Counted from the stretch's first letter, positions 1 to 11,271 are shown. The stretch is DNA of 24,971 bases from Echinostoma caproni (GCA_900618425.1 UZAN01048046.1:1-24971); one strand, 5' to 3'. Program-made: numbers and translations. The notes: generated by a model from the sequence alone, not told the origin.

Positions 1-665
1 TATTGATTCGATTGAGCATGGATGTATGATTAACCCTCTGGACATGAGAGGGCCGCACGAAGTATTCATTAACCGATCGACCGGATGTCGATGGATGGAT
101 AAGCTTAAAGCACTGCCTCCGAAAGCCTCAGTATGGTCGAGGGTGGGTGTCTAGGGTTGCAGCTGATCACCCTTCCCTTGCACCTCGCCAAATGCTAAAA
201 TACAACCAAGCGTCTCAAGTAGCCTGTGCTGAGAAAGCCCTGCTTACTGCCGTCTCGTGGCGAAGGTGCTTTTATACCAAAGTGAGAGGACGGACAGCCG
301 ACATCCGGGACTATAACCAGGTTGGTGGACGACTGGTAGTTCACCTAGGGAAGTTAACCAAAACTCCTGATTCCAAACCAAGCAGGAGGAGGCGTACGAA
401 CCAAGCACACCTTCCCGGTTGATGCAATGGTCACCGGCTCGATTGGGCATCGAGGTGTATTGGGCACCTTGGACGTGTGACCTCGTCCAAAGGGCGAATG
501 ATCCGATGAACTGGACACCGGACCCCAATGGATTGCGGTTTTCACACACCGCCTCACTACCTTGCGGCCAGGCTTTGGTTATCCGAAGGCTTCGGTTATG
601 AATTCCTCAAGAAAATTCACCTGCCTTGGCCTGGGCAACTTGGCAGTATCCCGCCCACAAGCCAA
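1..665. other. GC-richer block, unidentified (possible dispersed repeat)
   Basis: This block is visibly richer in G+C than the AT-rich spacer that follows it. It contains an open frame at 147-422 (+) that starts at a GTG, with its first ATG at 192, and is rich in Arg and Lys near its end. A second short frame follows at 419-601 (+). Neither matches a protein family I recognise and there is no splice or start context to support them. The abrupt change in composition near 665 suggests an inserted repeat or a remnant of a coding mobile element. It could also be a real exon-bearing stretch. No tRNA boxes, hammerhead core or RT motifs were found in it. Confidence 0.3.
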
Positions 666-2319
666 TTATGGAACGTTTTTCTTTTTCATACAGATTACTA
701 TACCATGATTTGTTTGGCACACAGTCTGGTGTCAGACCTGTGTGAAATATATATTAATTCTTTCTAGACTATACCATTCGATCGACAGCACAGACCGAAG
801 TCCCTCACATCAGCCTAAACATTTAGCTTGACCATTAAGTAGTAAAATAATTCACAAATCTGATATTACACAAATTTTCTACAGCTTTCAACTTTCATGT
901 ATTCATTCTCTACTTTACACGGTGTTCACGAGTGGCAGGTGTTCAGCTTAGTGCTCTTATATTCGTGTTTATATTTGAATTGCATTTTGGTGCGTTGATT
1001 CGAATTCAGTCCTACTGATTTTTGTCACTTTAGTAAATGAATTAAATGAAAAGCACCACGATCATGAAAATTCTCCGCCTTTTCGCGTATACATTATTTA
1101 TATCTATCCTGTTCCACCGGGACAAAATACGATACATCATTCCACCTACCGAGATTTAGTTCACTTTTATACTCACAACCGAAAGTTCTGTTCACGTGAC
1201 TGTGCTCTACTTCTTCTACTAGTTTTCTAACACAGAAATGTGATTTAAAAAGCTGTCCATCATGACTATAGTTTTATTACTTCTACTTAGCACATATTCA
1301 GATCTAGGTGAAGCTTGAAACTATGCCGGTTGAATGAATCACCATTTCAGCCGTTTCATCTGCATCTTCGTAGCGTTTGATTTACATTCATACGAAACGC
1401 TATGAATATTAGCCTCAAACTGATAACATGACAATCGAATGAATTGCATTGATGTGCTGTGATTCACTGGTGCGAGCAACAGCCGCTCAGTTACGTCAGC
1501 TGGCCGACTACGGCGGGCTTGACAACAATGAACTTGTGCAATTGTGCATGCTATTTCAAGGTAAACTGACATCTGGAGAATGAAAATGTAGAACACTCGT
1601 TCAAAATGACTGGAATCAATCGATTTCAGTAAAGAACGGATAGTGTGTGCGTGTGTGTGTGTGTGCTAGTGTGAATAAGTGCATGATTTCAGTCAGAATT
1701 CCAACCGCATATTTGTCTGTCTGGTTTAAAATATCAAAAGGACCGCACACAAACACCATTTTGCTCTCATGACATATTTGAGAGAATATCACGTGATCAC
1801 TTTATCTTGGTTAAATAACTAAATAGAATGTTGCACACGAAGCGATCAAACAATCGGCTGTTGTGGGGGAGGGGAGGAAGGTAGGGAATCAGTGGGATGC
1901 TCAAAAACCTTCTCATACACAATACCGATCGAATTTGACGAGAGAATTGTGCTTTGAACAAGTTTTGAATAGTCTGACCATAGATTAAACACATTCAAAT
2001 ACAGTGTTCCAGAAACTACTCAAGATGGAGTGTGCTTTTGTGGCTTTGGGGTCCGTGTTCGATTTCAATACATTTCTAAAACGAAGAGCGTGTTTGTAAG
2101 TGGGTGTGAGAGGTCAGCATCAACTGCGAACTGCTTGACTCGGCTGTGAAGACTTTAATAAACTCTCGGCAGTGGTTCTATCACATGAGTCATCGCGTTT
2201 GACGCTTAGATAGACAATCAGCCTAACGTATGAGATGAACGGTTATTCATATTTGAGACGAATTTTTGTGAAATCTAGCGGCATCATTGTCGTCGAGAAA
2301 AGTCAATGTATTTATTTAT
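666..2319. other. AT-rich spacer, no gene seen
   Basis: The stretch is rich in stops in all frames. Short frames such as 1339-1596 (-) have no recognisable domain. The only structured element is the GT microsatellite at 1643-1665. Confidence 0.6.
1643..1665. repeat. (GT)n microsatellite
   Basis: A run of GT dinucleotides interrupted once by GC (position 1649-1650). Confidence 0.9.
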
Positions 2320-2341
2320 TCACCCATATATGGTTGTGGTT

Positions 2342-2581
2342 AGATCGCAGTTCGAATATTGGTTGTAAGCTTGCACAGGGATGAATATGCATTGCATCAA
2401 GAGGGTGCAAAGGTCATTCACCAGAATGATCGCTGGAATGAGGCGGATGGGTATCTGGGGAAAGCTTGGAATGCCGAGGATGTTTTACTATAAATAGGAC
2501 AAGCCTAAAAGATGAGGTTATTGAAACATTCAAAATAATACAGGGTATGGGGGAGGTAGAGGTGGACAACTTGGTCATTTG
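2342..2581 (+). pseudogene. Reverse transcriptase C-terminal region, CR1-type (pseudogene)
   Basis: Translating the plus strand from 2342 gives RSQFEYWL, a stop, then CIKRVQRSFTRMIAGMRRM and KLGMPRMFYY. This matches the order typical of CR1-type polyproteins after the RT domain: a segment like 'VRPQLEY..QAW', then a segment like 'EKVQRRFTRMI', then 'KLGL..L.YRR'. The frame then shifts by one at about 2492-2497 and continues as RTSLKDEVIETFKIIQGM, which corresponds to the usual 'RGDLIETFKI' segment. There is an in-frame stop at about 2366 and another near 2490. Roughly three residues are missing between MRRM and KLG. The copy cannot encode a working protein. It is older than the elements at 17656-19615 and 23801-24971, judging by its decay. 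Confidence 0.72.
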
Positions 2582-2951
2582 AGTTCTGCTTGACTGTACA
2601 AGACTATCCGTCTAAGACCTGGGTCCACTGGCTTCCCATGCAGGATATTAGATGATTGAGAAAGGCCACCGCGTGTGCTCTTGGGCTGTAGGATAGCAGA
2701 TGAGTTTAAAGATGTAACTGAATGTGGTCTGGACCAGAGATGTTCTAGGTACCTACATTTAGCAGTAAGAATAGCAATTGTTCCCACTTTCAAATAATCT
2801 CTAACCACCAGTTCAGATCAGAGGAAAGTAGTGATTTTCGAAGAAATCGGCTATATTCCACAAGCGTTTGAAGCTCCGGAAGAACCATATTTCCTGCGGG
2901 AGCAAAAATCCGTTCACTTGGTTGACTAAAGCCTTTCTCGTACTTTGCAAT

Positions 2952-2975
2952 CTGACCTGAACTGACCTGACTTGC
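2952..2975 (+). repeat. Short CTGAC-type repeat, putative CR1 3' tail
   Basis: Imperfect repeats of CTGAC(C/T)TGA units lie just downstream of the decayed RT frame on the same strand. Known CR1-clade elements end in short tandem repeats instead of poly(A), so this is read as the 3' terminus. Confidence 0.5.
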
Positions 2976-2976
2976 C

Positions 2977-3454
2977 TGTAATGATGGATCGTGAACTCTT
3001 GAAATGCAAAATGCATGTGCTTTGTACTCACCATTCTCCTATTCACAAGTAAATGCCCAATGGCAAGTGAACTAAAATAATATATTGTGAATACTGTTCC
3101 TATTATGACTAACGTTCAGCGTTCAAATCGAGGAATAAATACAATTTATGCTACTTCCTCCCACTTTTTTTCGGATAGTAGGACGTACAAACATCACAAG
3201 CAACTCGCCAGAATCATGCGGCTCGGAGTGTAATAAGCATATATTCGTACATAATTACCGATCTGATGCGATAAATATTCCTTTCTCTCAACCGAGCTGA
3301 TTTCAGTAACAAATAAAACTTATGAAGTATTTATGGGAGGAACTGAACTCGTAAGGCGTAAGCCGCTCACTATATGATCTCAACCAAAATAATGAAAGCC
3401 AGTGTTAGTTTGATCAATAAAGCCATTTGCTTAAAGTACTAGCCGTCGACTTTA
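2977..3454. other. AT-rich spacer, no gene seen
   Basis: No open frame of note, no repeat and no RNA motif was seen here. Confidence 0.6.
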
Positions 3455-3543
3455 TTGTCCCGGGACAAGGAACTGGACTGACAACCCAAAAGCTCGCTGT
3501 TCAAGCCCCGGTGAAGACACAAAACAAGGACGAAACAGCTGTC
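3455..3543 (+). mobile_element. Hammerhead-SINE relic, copy 3 (partial)
   Basis: The segment GGACGAAACAGCTGTC at 3528-3543 is the 3' strand of hammerhead stem II, the GAAA core and the start of stem III. With its upstream ACAA it matches the minus-strand copy at 13458-13563 at 20 of 21 positions. Further upstream, GTC (3457-3459) and AACTGG-A-CTGACAA (3471-3484) can be aligned with the cleavage site, stem I and CTGACGA core of the copy at 20680-20803. That alignment needs about 40 extra bases between the core and the stem II return strand. A B-box-like GTTCAAGCCCC (3499-3509) lies in that extra stretch. The 3' half is well supported; the rest is a hypothesis. Confidence 0.45.
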
Positions 3544-3760
3544 TATGAGCCTTTACCAAGCCGCTTGAGTCGTTTTACCGATCTGATATGGGTCCTAAGG
3601 TCCGACGTGCGGATGCCGCTATCACCGCCCAAGTTTGATGGTAGGCGGCTTCATTGTCTTCCGGTTCACTGTCACTCCTAACCGAGTGGCGTCTTATGTG
3701 GTTGACCACTCCAAGTTGCGGGACTTAAACTGCCGATTTTCATTCGTGAATAGCAGGTTT
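3544..3760. other. GC-richer stretch after hammerhead relic, unidentified
   Basis: Composition stays higher in G+C until about 3760. The open frames at 3427-3681 and 3635-3835 (+) have no recognisable domain. It may belong to the same repeat as copy 3 or to another element. Confidence 0.3.
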
Positions 3761-3948
3761 CTCTATCTTGGTGGTTTGCTCCTTTCTTTATTCATCACGC
3801 AATTGTGTGTAATGCAACTAATAATAACACATTAATTCACCGATAGTTGAAATGTGTATAGACTTTTACAGTTTTCTTAATTTAAAAAAATTATTCCAAA
3901 AGTTGCAGTGGCTCGACCGGATGATTCTGTCACTAGATCAGTGGTATT

Positions 3949-3979
3949 CGCACACACACATACACTCACTCGCACACAT
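3949..3979. repeat. (CA)n-rich microsatellite
   Basis: A CA dinucleotide run with interruptions (CACACACACA followed by CACTCACTCGCACACA-type units). Confidence 0.85.
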
Positions 3980-4492
3980 TTTTTATTCTAAAAATAGCCG
4001 TGAACATAGTGTGAGAGGTGTAGCTGATGAAATGTACTTTTCACTGAGTTTTGTGTTCCTTACACATAAAAAATTGCAAAGATCATGCATGTCAAACTGG
4101 AAAATTGGCCGAACCACCGAAAAAGCTTTTGCACTGGCAGATACAAATTCAGATTTCACCAGGCATGTTTAATGAATACAATATGGTGAATCACAAACGC
4201 GTGAAACGGGAATTAATAAATCTGGGGTATGGATACTGCTTATAATGAGTTTATCCGTCTCTTCAGATACATTGATTAGTCAATTTCCACTTTACCAGGA
4301 TTTTGATATTTGACCCTGGCATCGTNATCGTTTTAGCAGAGATTTGCATCTATTACGCGATATCACCAGAAAATATCTAAGCTTTGTTTTAAATGCATCT
4401 GTGGTTTTGGAAATTTTAAAGCGCTTGATTCACCTTATTTCTAATCATTGAACCCCTTTTGCTTAGGCCAAAATAACTTCATGTAAAAGGAT

Positions 4493-4558
4493 GCGTACGT
4501 GCGTGCGTACCTGTGCATCTGCACCCGCTCTCTCTCTCTCTCTCTTACTCTCTCTCTG
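4493..4558. repeat. GCGT-type and (CT)n compound microsatellite
   Basis: A short run of ACGT/GCGT units (4493-4510) is followed after about 17 bases by a CT run at 4528-4558 interrupted once by TA. Confidence 0.85.
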
Positions 4559-7500
4559 AGCGAGCCGCATGACCAAATGTTCTCCCATTAGGTATTCTAC
4601 TTAGTTCAGACAGACCAATGGGAAAGTGCCACGCTGAACACAACATTCTCAACAGGGACCTCGGTGATGGACCTATTCATACCACCCATAAATTTGTTTA
4701 TCGGTCGTAATTCTCCACTTCTAATCAACAAAACAATAGTGGACACGTTTTCCCACTCAACGGGGACAGATTTTGTCCTCCACTTTCATGCTCTATGGTC
4801 CAGGATGGGTGAAAGCTCACCCGGTACGGTGTAGGTAGTTACAGATAGAAATAGTCAAACGTGATGACATGATAACATGTAATTCGGATTCATCCCGTAT
4901 ATGAGAGACTGAATGAACCGAACCGTCATTATTCCAAATTTAAGGCACATGATGAGTATTTATTGACAGACAAATAGTCTACATCCGAGGTTGTTTGTTT
5001 TGAGGATTTGGTCTGCATATAAGTCATATAGACTAAAAGGTAGCACGTGACTTCATCAACACTATCCGAAATGATTAAGAATAAATCATAATTAGAACAC
5101 GGGACAAGGAAACACACATGTTAGAGTACAGATGACCTAAACATTTATCTACTTGCCATAGGGTCAAATGTTTACTGAACTGGACAAAGTGGTACATGAG
5201 TTTAGAGCAATCAGCTGGTTGGAAGACACACGTGTACATCTGCGGACACGTAATCGATCCACTGACGCCGATAGAACCTGTCGATTTCGATTGTTCTCAC
5301 ACATATGCTTTAGTACATTCCTGGGGTTAAACCATGTCGTACGTACGACTTACGACGCACGTCGTAACTCGATTTAAATATAACACAAGTTATAAGCAGG
5401 AAGTTTATGAGAAATAAGAAAGCTAATTCTGAGGTGGATCAACGGTAAAATAAAAATGACACGCGGAGTTGACGGTGGGAGGGATGATGTAATATCTATT
5501 GATATTAGAATCATCACAACGGACTGCCTTGTCATAAATATGCACAGTAAGTTTTAATTGATTAATTTGATGAAGAATGCTTTGGATTTTTATTGCACTG
5601 GGAAGAATAATTTTCAGCTTATCCCATTTATATTTGTTTTAAATGTGATTGAAAAGATATAGTAACTAATTCTCCTGTCCCTAATTGACAAACCGAGTAC
5701 TCAAATTAATTGAAAAGCAAACTTTAGATATTCGAAATCCGGACGGTTCACCAGTAATGCGCACAAAATAAATAGTGAGCTACTTTCACTCTACTCATTG
5801 GCGTGTAGACTGATGAAAACGTGTTAATGGTACTGCAAGTTCTAGAGATTATTCGACATACAGATCTAATCACATCTGAGTAGTGAAACGGGCAGTACAT
5901 CCGGTAGAAGTTGAACCCACACACGATTGCTAACTGCTCCTTTTTGCGGTATACACTATACAACCTTAGTTGTGAAGCCACTCAGAGAGCTCGGATACTT
6001 TCACTTAGACTCAAACGCTCAAATTACGGAGGTAGGTAGTGTCCATCAACTAGCAGGTCAGCTGTCTGGTCTAACAGGTCTCTTAGATATGTGAGCTCTA
6101 CCAGGCCTTTCACAGATAAATACTCAAATTTGTCAACTGAGAATCCTGATTTTTACTCTCTGCTTTAGCTGATCAATCCGAGAAGAATCAGCACAAGTTA
6201 TACGGTGAAAACTGGATATACTCGTTTACAAAAGGCACTTAGTTTGGTTCAAGATAACATTTACCCAAATGGTCAACAGTGTTTGGCCAAAGGTGGGCGC
6301 AAATACCACTAAAAATAATCTTTTATGATACATATTCAATAGAAACCACTATCCCCAAAATTCTCAACTATTTGTTCTCATTGTTTGTCCATTGTTAACT
6401 TCATTTCTGACTTAACCACATAAACAGACAAGATAATTTTACACCCAAAGCGGAAACATTTACTGTATTGATATTTTATCTTCAGAATACAACCACGAGT
6501 TTTCATTATCGTGGTGGGAACACATTGATTTTTGCTGCAAACAGCACCGAATTTAAAATGAATACTTCAATTAAAGTTTGCCATGGGAGTGACAAAAAAG
6601 CTAGTATAGGCGATTAAAGTTTAGATTAGTCTGATATTCACAGGCACCAAGCACTGTTGACTATCTTTGTTTGGAGCAGAATAAATGTTATATTTCACCG
6701 GATTTAACTTGTTATCTCGTGTGTGCATTGCCATTAGCTCTATGAGACTACATGTTTCTCCGGACTGCAAATTTCGTTTTCATTCATCCATTAAAAAGCA
6801 AAGAAGTTAAACGATACGAAAAGCCAACCATCTTACTTGATTTAGTAGCTAGCTTTCACAGAATGTGGCACTTGAGACACGACAAACAAGACTGAAATCA
6901 CTAATCACTATTCATGAAGGTGATTTCCCTCTGTTCTGTCCTTTGAACAAAACATGGGGTATTCGATATAATGCAGAATAATGCTGTTTCTGTACAGTCG
7001 AGACCTAGTGATATCGAGCATAATTCTAAATGCAATCAAATGATGATTTGTTGCCGGCGATTTCTTTTCTAACCATGTGAAAATAGACTAAAGGTGCTAA
7101 ACGTGAAAGATCCCTGATTTGTCAACTAGCCGTCAAGTTTTCCACTTTGTGGTTTTACTACATAGCGCACTCTAAACGGGAAAATGACCATAACGAGAAT
7201 GATTTCATACTGATAGAATTCAATCCTGAGGTGTTTCGTAAACACTGAAAACGGTGACTCTTTAATAGTTGGTCTGTGATACCCATCAGTCTGTGTACAT
7301 CAGTCAAAACCAAACATGCCCTAACACTTCATTCAGATGGTATGTGCTCTAGCAACATAATTAAAGCCAAGCCAACAAATTACTCTTTAATCCATGGTAT
7401 CGCGCTGTGAAGAAATTGGATGCCTTTTGATAACTTTCTTTTTTACATTTAATTCTGTAGGAAAAAAATAGTACTAATTGTAATATAATACTAAACTTAA

Positions 7501-7737
7501 ACAAAATTGGTTGAAAATTTTACTCCAAAAAACTAACTGCTTCAATCATTAAACCGGAACGGAAAACTAGAGCCGTAAGCTTAGTTTCGTTACTTTTGGG
7601 AGGTGATTTATGTAAAAGGAGCATTATTGTTCCACGGAAGGTCAATCTTTTTCAGGGGCAATAAAATGTTTTTGGACTACCTTTATGTGGCCCTGACTTA
7701 TTTTATCATACAACTGTTTATTTTCAGTGCGTAGACA

Positions 7738-7795
7738 AATCAGCATTAAAACATGCACTTCTGACGAGTTAAAACAAGAATGAAATTCGCGTCCG
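7738..7795 (+). ncRNA. Hammerhead-like candidate, weak
   Basis: CTGACGA at 7761-7767 is followed by a G-T-T / A-A-T stem II with an eight-base loop, then GAAA at 7782-7785. Upstream, an AATC segment could give the cleavage site and three stem III pairs, and GCAT/ATGC could form part of stem I with a mismatched base. Stems II and III are short and AT-rich. An eight-base core match is expected about once by chance in a window of this size, so this is only a candidate. Confidence 0.2.
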
Positions 7796-9004
7796 GTCCT
7801 TCCCGAGTGTGTGATTGACTGAATGAACTGAGGAATGCACATGAAGTGGAAGTCTCCGTAACGGTCAGTCAAATCAAGATCATTTTACTCCAGTTTCTCA
7901 CATAACAATACGAATGGTGTTTTTAACAGTGGAATTTGTTTTTCTCACCCTATGATCAGGTTTTCCTGGATTTTACCTTTGTGTGATGCATTTATTTTGG
8001 ATAACCCGTGATCAATACGATCACTCTAATAAAATTTTCGTTTTTTTGTGGTTGATCTGGCTTTCACTAGTTCAAACTTTGCGGGAAAATGTCTGAACAT
8101 GCATTCACAATATGGGAAGACAGTCGGAGGCCACCGCTCTGTCTGATTGACCTAGAGGGTAGTGGTTCTTTGCGATCTGTCGTCTAAGATCAGTAGTCGA
8201 AAAACGCAAATTAGGTTGAATAAGGGGTTTAACTGATATGTGTTTTGAGAAAACACTGCACTTTCGCGCCGCATTGTGTTCAGACAAGTAAAAGTTATGG
8301 AACAGTCTTACGGAGTAATCTTTCATTCATCATAATCACAGATGTGTCTTCAGATTGTGCGAAAGTTCTAGCGAACAGTCAGTGCTCGTGCACCACCATA
8401 TGTGTTTACCAAAAGCACGCAATCAATAAGGCGAGCTGAGAGAGAAAACAAAAAAGGGACACTGTTGATACGGGTCACTGTCTTTTTTACATCCGGGTGA
8501 ACATTGGGCAGAACAAGTAACAACAGCAAGAACTGAAACGAGAGTAAACTACGTCATCAGTAGAACCTCTGGCGACCATCTGTCAAACAGTGAAATAGAA
8601 CCAACACTTTCAATTACCTGTGCGGTTCCCAGTGGACACGGCATACAACCCAACACGTGGTTAGATCGGAGAGGTTTCTTTCGGAAAAAGTATACACAAG
8701 TGGTTTGGCTAGACCGCGAATCTTTTTTTTATCAACTGAGTTGTGGTCTACGATTAAAGACGTTGTACTTTCCGTTTATAAAAATTGTTTTAAAACATGG
8801 TTGTACTGATTGAGGTTTTTGTTTGAACTATGAACTGTAATCGGCCAGCAAGCGCGACGAGACTGAAATAAGCAGTTTAAGTGCGAACGTATTACTGAAC
8901 GCAGTCCAGCACCACTCTATGAAAGAAGAGTTAAGTGTACCTCCAGCTCGGTGTTTGGTCATCTCGATGGAGGGTAAACAAATTGTATATATATTTCATG
9001 ATAG
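7796..9004. other. AT-rich spacer, no gene seen
   Basis: The small frames here (for example 8105-8326 on minus and 8245-8439 on plus) overlap on opposite strands and have no recognisable motif. Confidence 0.55.
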
Positions 9005-9119
9005 GTAGTATGTGAATGACTAGACAAAAGTTTGCTGGAAGCACACGACCGGTTTCACGGTTCTTGCCGCTCGTCAGGGATGTGTATCCGGTAATCTTTT
9101 GTCAGTTCATTCATATACT
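9005..9119 (-). mobile_element. Inverted-repeat-flanked hammerhead unit, Penelope/retrozyme-like fragment
   Basis: The arms 9005-9030 and 9096-9119 are inverted copies: AGTATRTGAATGA, then CT/CTA, then GACAAAAG reads outward from both sides with only a few differences. Between them sits a minimal hammerhead on the minus strand. Hammerheads of this small type are known in the terminal repeats of Penelope-like elements and in animal retrozymes, and Penelope-like copies often carry inverted terminal copies. No reverse transcriptase or GIY-YIG frame is visible nearby, so this would be a solo terminal fragment or a retrozyme remnant. The assignment to that class is inference. Confidence 0.5.
9047..9095 (-). 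ncRNA. Minimal type I hammerhead ribozyme motif
   Basis: Reading the minus strand: stem I is GGAT (9089-9086), an ACAC tetraloop, then ATCC (9081-9078), a perfect four-pair hairpin. The core CTGACGA follows at 9077-9071. Stem II is G-CGG, loop CAAGAA, CCG-T (9070-9057), with three GC pairs closed by a G-U wobble. GAAA follows at 9056-9053 with the catalytic G intact. Next comes CCGGT, the 3' strand of stem III. The weak point is the 5' strand of stem III and the cleavage triplet. The sequence reads ATTACC where something like ACCGGTC would be expected, which could be explained by loss of about four bases between repeated GG pairs. Self-cleavage of this copy is therefore doubtful, but the fold is clearly hammerhead. 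Confidence 0.7.
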
Positions 9120-10939
9120 TATACCCAGGAAGTAAATATATATATATAACACCGGTTTTTAGACACGTATAGTACCAACGCCACAACAATAATAACAATA
9201 ATAAAAATGTGGGGAAGGTGGATTGGGATACAGAACAAAGTGGAATGATGGAGAAACAGTTAAATACGGGAAAATGGTAGATAAATGGGATAACAAGTTT
9301 TTTCGGGGTATTTCACCGGACACTTTGAATGCCTTCCCAATAATGTACACCATACCTTCAAGAGATGCCAAAGGGAAAATAAGACACCTTTTAAACACAA
9401 CTGAGGCGATTACAATTAGTGTTTTTGATACAAGAAAAAGATGCTAGTCCAGACACTGTTATTGCACAAACCTGAACTCCCAACCGCACACAACGGCCCC
9501 TAACATCATCACATGTGATGTATCTTAAGTAAAATAATCCTGCTCGCCACTCTCACCAACATTTTAATCAATCTGCTTCTCTATCGTTATTTCATTGAAC
9601 ATTTATTCTCTCATCCCCTCCGAAACTTTTGCCGTAACTTCCAATAGCCTTCCAATAGCCTTCTTACACACATGATCGTCTGATGCTATATATCGAAAAA
9701 AAATTTCTCCTCCTAAGTTGTCGATGGGAACAGTCAACGAATTTAAGTATGTTCGTTTCACGTGATGTTGGAAGACACTAAATGTTTGTATCTACCCTCC
9801 TTGGAGAAACAACGTTAATCGAACAGCATACCACATCGAACTTGGAAAGCATCTTACACTCCGATAGGAATCACGTGCTTCAGGATTTCTGATTAGAGAC
9901 ATTTTGAACTGTCCGTTCCGAAGTCCGGCAGGGAACATGATTCTACCGCTGAGAGGTGTTCTATGTCTTCATCCATCTTCGGCACAGCAAGATCCCGCCA
10001 CCACGAGCTTTCTTCCAAGCGTGTTCGTCATTGACGACTAGGGCGCGTAGAGTGACAACTACTGACCAGATCTTCCCACCGCGTGTTTCAGTCACAAAAA
10101 GTGCTTCGTGAGATGATAGTTCGGAGGGATGGGATTCATCAGTTTACTTGAACATGGATCAGGTGAGGCTCAAAACGAACACAAACAATTACGAAAAGAA
10201 ATCCCCTATTGACACAACGCTCACCGGCACATATTTTCAGTATAAGATGACAGCATTTCTATCAATTACTAGTGTGCGAAAAAATTATGAAGACAGTCAA
10301 CCTTTCTTCTTTTTTAAAGCTCATCTTTTATTCAGTGAAACTCAGAGGCGTTCTAATTTGGGAAATACATAAAAATTTAGCGCCCTGTTAAACAAGGAAA
10401 TTTAATAGACACAAATTTCGCCACAACATCATAGGTGCATTCCATCTACGACTGAGATATGATGCTGTTTTAGTCTGAGGGTTTTATTCTGACATTAATT
10501 GGTCATGTCAGATGGCAAGTCAGGTGACCGTATATGAGAGACTGTTCAAATTTCAGTCTATGAACAGGTATCTGATGCTTTCAGGTCTGGTACCCCTAGG
10601 TAAATTGAGCTAGTTTGTCATTTTTGCTGTTTTTTCACAGTCATACGAGGCGGTAACCTGTCACAGGCGGAGAGAGAGGAAAGATACTGGTACTCAGACA
10701 GTTGTGCACAAACGCACAGCATGTTGCGTTACCCACGGGACGCCCGAGTACTGCAGTCCATCATTACCTGAGCACTACCATTCCTTGTAATTCCGCTAAA
10801 AATGGTAGATGCCCTGCGGGCTTGAAGGCAAGAATAGACCATCTGAACCATCATTTGCCGATCGCAAAGAAAGATTGCAAAGCAGTTAAAATGAATAGTG
10901 AAATATCAGTTAAAGCAAGCATTGCATAGCACATATTTG

Positions 10940-10958
10940 NCCCCCCCCCCCCCCCCCC
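10940..10958. repeat. Poly(C) run beside an ambiguous base
   Basis: One N at 10940 is followed by 18 C. The true length is uncertain because homopolymers next to Ns usually mark a sequencing or gap-filling problem. Confidence 0.8.
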
Positions 10959-11271
10959 GGGATAAGTTTAAAGACAATAAGATAGACGATTTTCTGGATC
11001 CATCGTCAACTTCAGCATTGTTCAAAGTGTACAGAAAGCTTCTTTAGCAGGTTGAGGTAATGAATGTGAAAAAGTTCAACTTGGATAGACAGGATAACTT
11101 GCTGGTGTGATATCAGACAAGGAGGTCAATGTAATACTGTATATAGCTGATTTGAGTCCATTGACAATCCTGCATTGTAAATCAAATGTAGCAGCCTGAG
11201 CAACACATGTTGCAGTTCGCTTTTTGCGCTTCATCGCGACAAACATGAGCGGAGTGACACCTTTATACCAA

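Larger units (their letters stand above)
2320..2976 (+). mobile_element. CR1-like non-LTR retrotransposon, decayed 3' end
   Basis: The left part holds the C-terminal region of a CR1-type reverse transcriptase protein. The right end is a short CTGAC-type repeat at 2952-2975, which looks like the tandem tail that terminates CR1 elements. The copy lacks the catalytic RT core, so it is strongly 5' truncated, or its 5' part has decayed past recognition. The left edge at about 2320 is where the readable frame fades and is approximate. The stretch between about 2600 and 2950 is assigned only because it lies between the readable protein and the tail. Confidence 0.65.
3761..7737. other. AT-rich spacer with microsatellites, no gene seen
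   Basis: Small frames (for example 3852-4172, 5168-5377 on plus; 4929-5117, 5748-5981 on minus) show no domain, signal peptide or splice context that I can support. The stretch holds a CA repeat, a CT repeat, one ambiguous base at 4326 and a 14-base perfect palindrome at 5336-5349. Confidence 0.6.

Noticed and set aside
3584..3612. CTGAT followed by a GGTCC...GGTCC stretch resembling a hammerhead core
   Set aside because: The G-A of the core and the GAAA segment are absent.
4024..4036. CTGATGA core word
   Set aside because: No stem II and no correctly placed GAAA follow; a seven-base word is expected by chance.
10940..10958. Poly(C) tract as a biological feature
   Set aside because: It touches an N, and another C-rich run follows the five-N gap at 11272-11276. 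A sequencing or gap-filling artefact is more likely.
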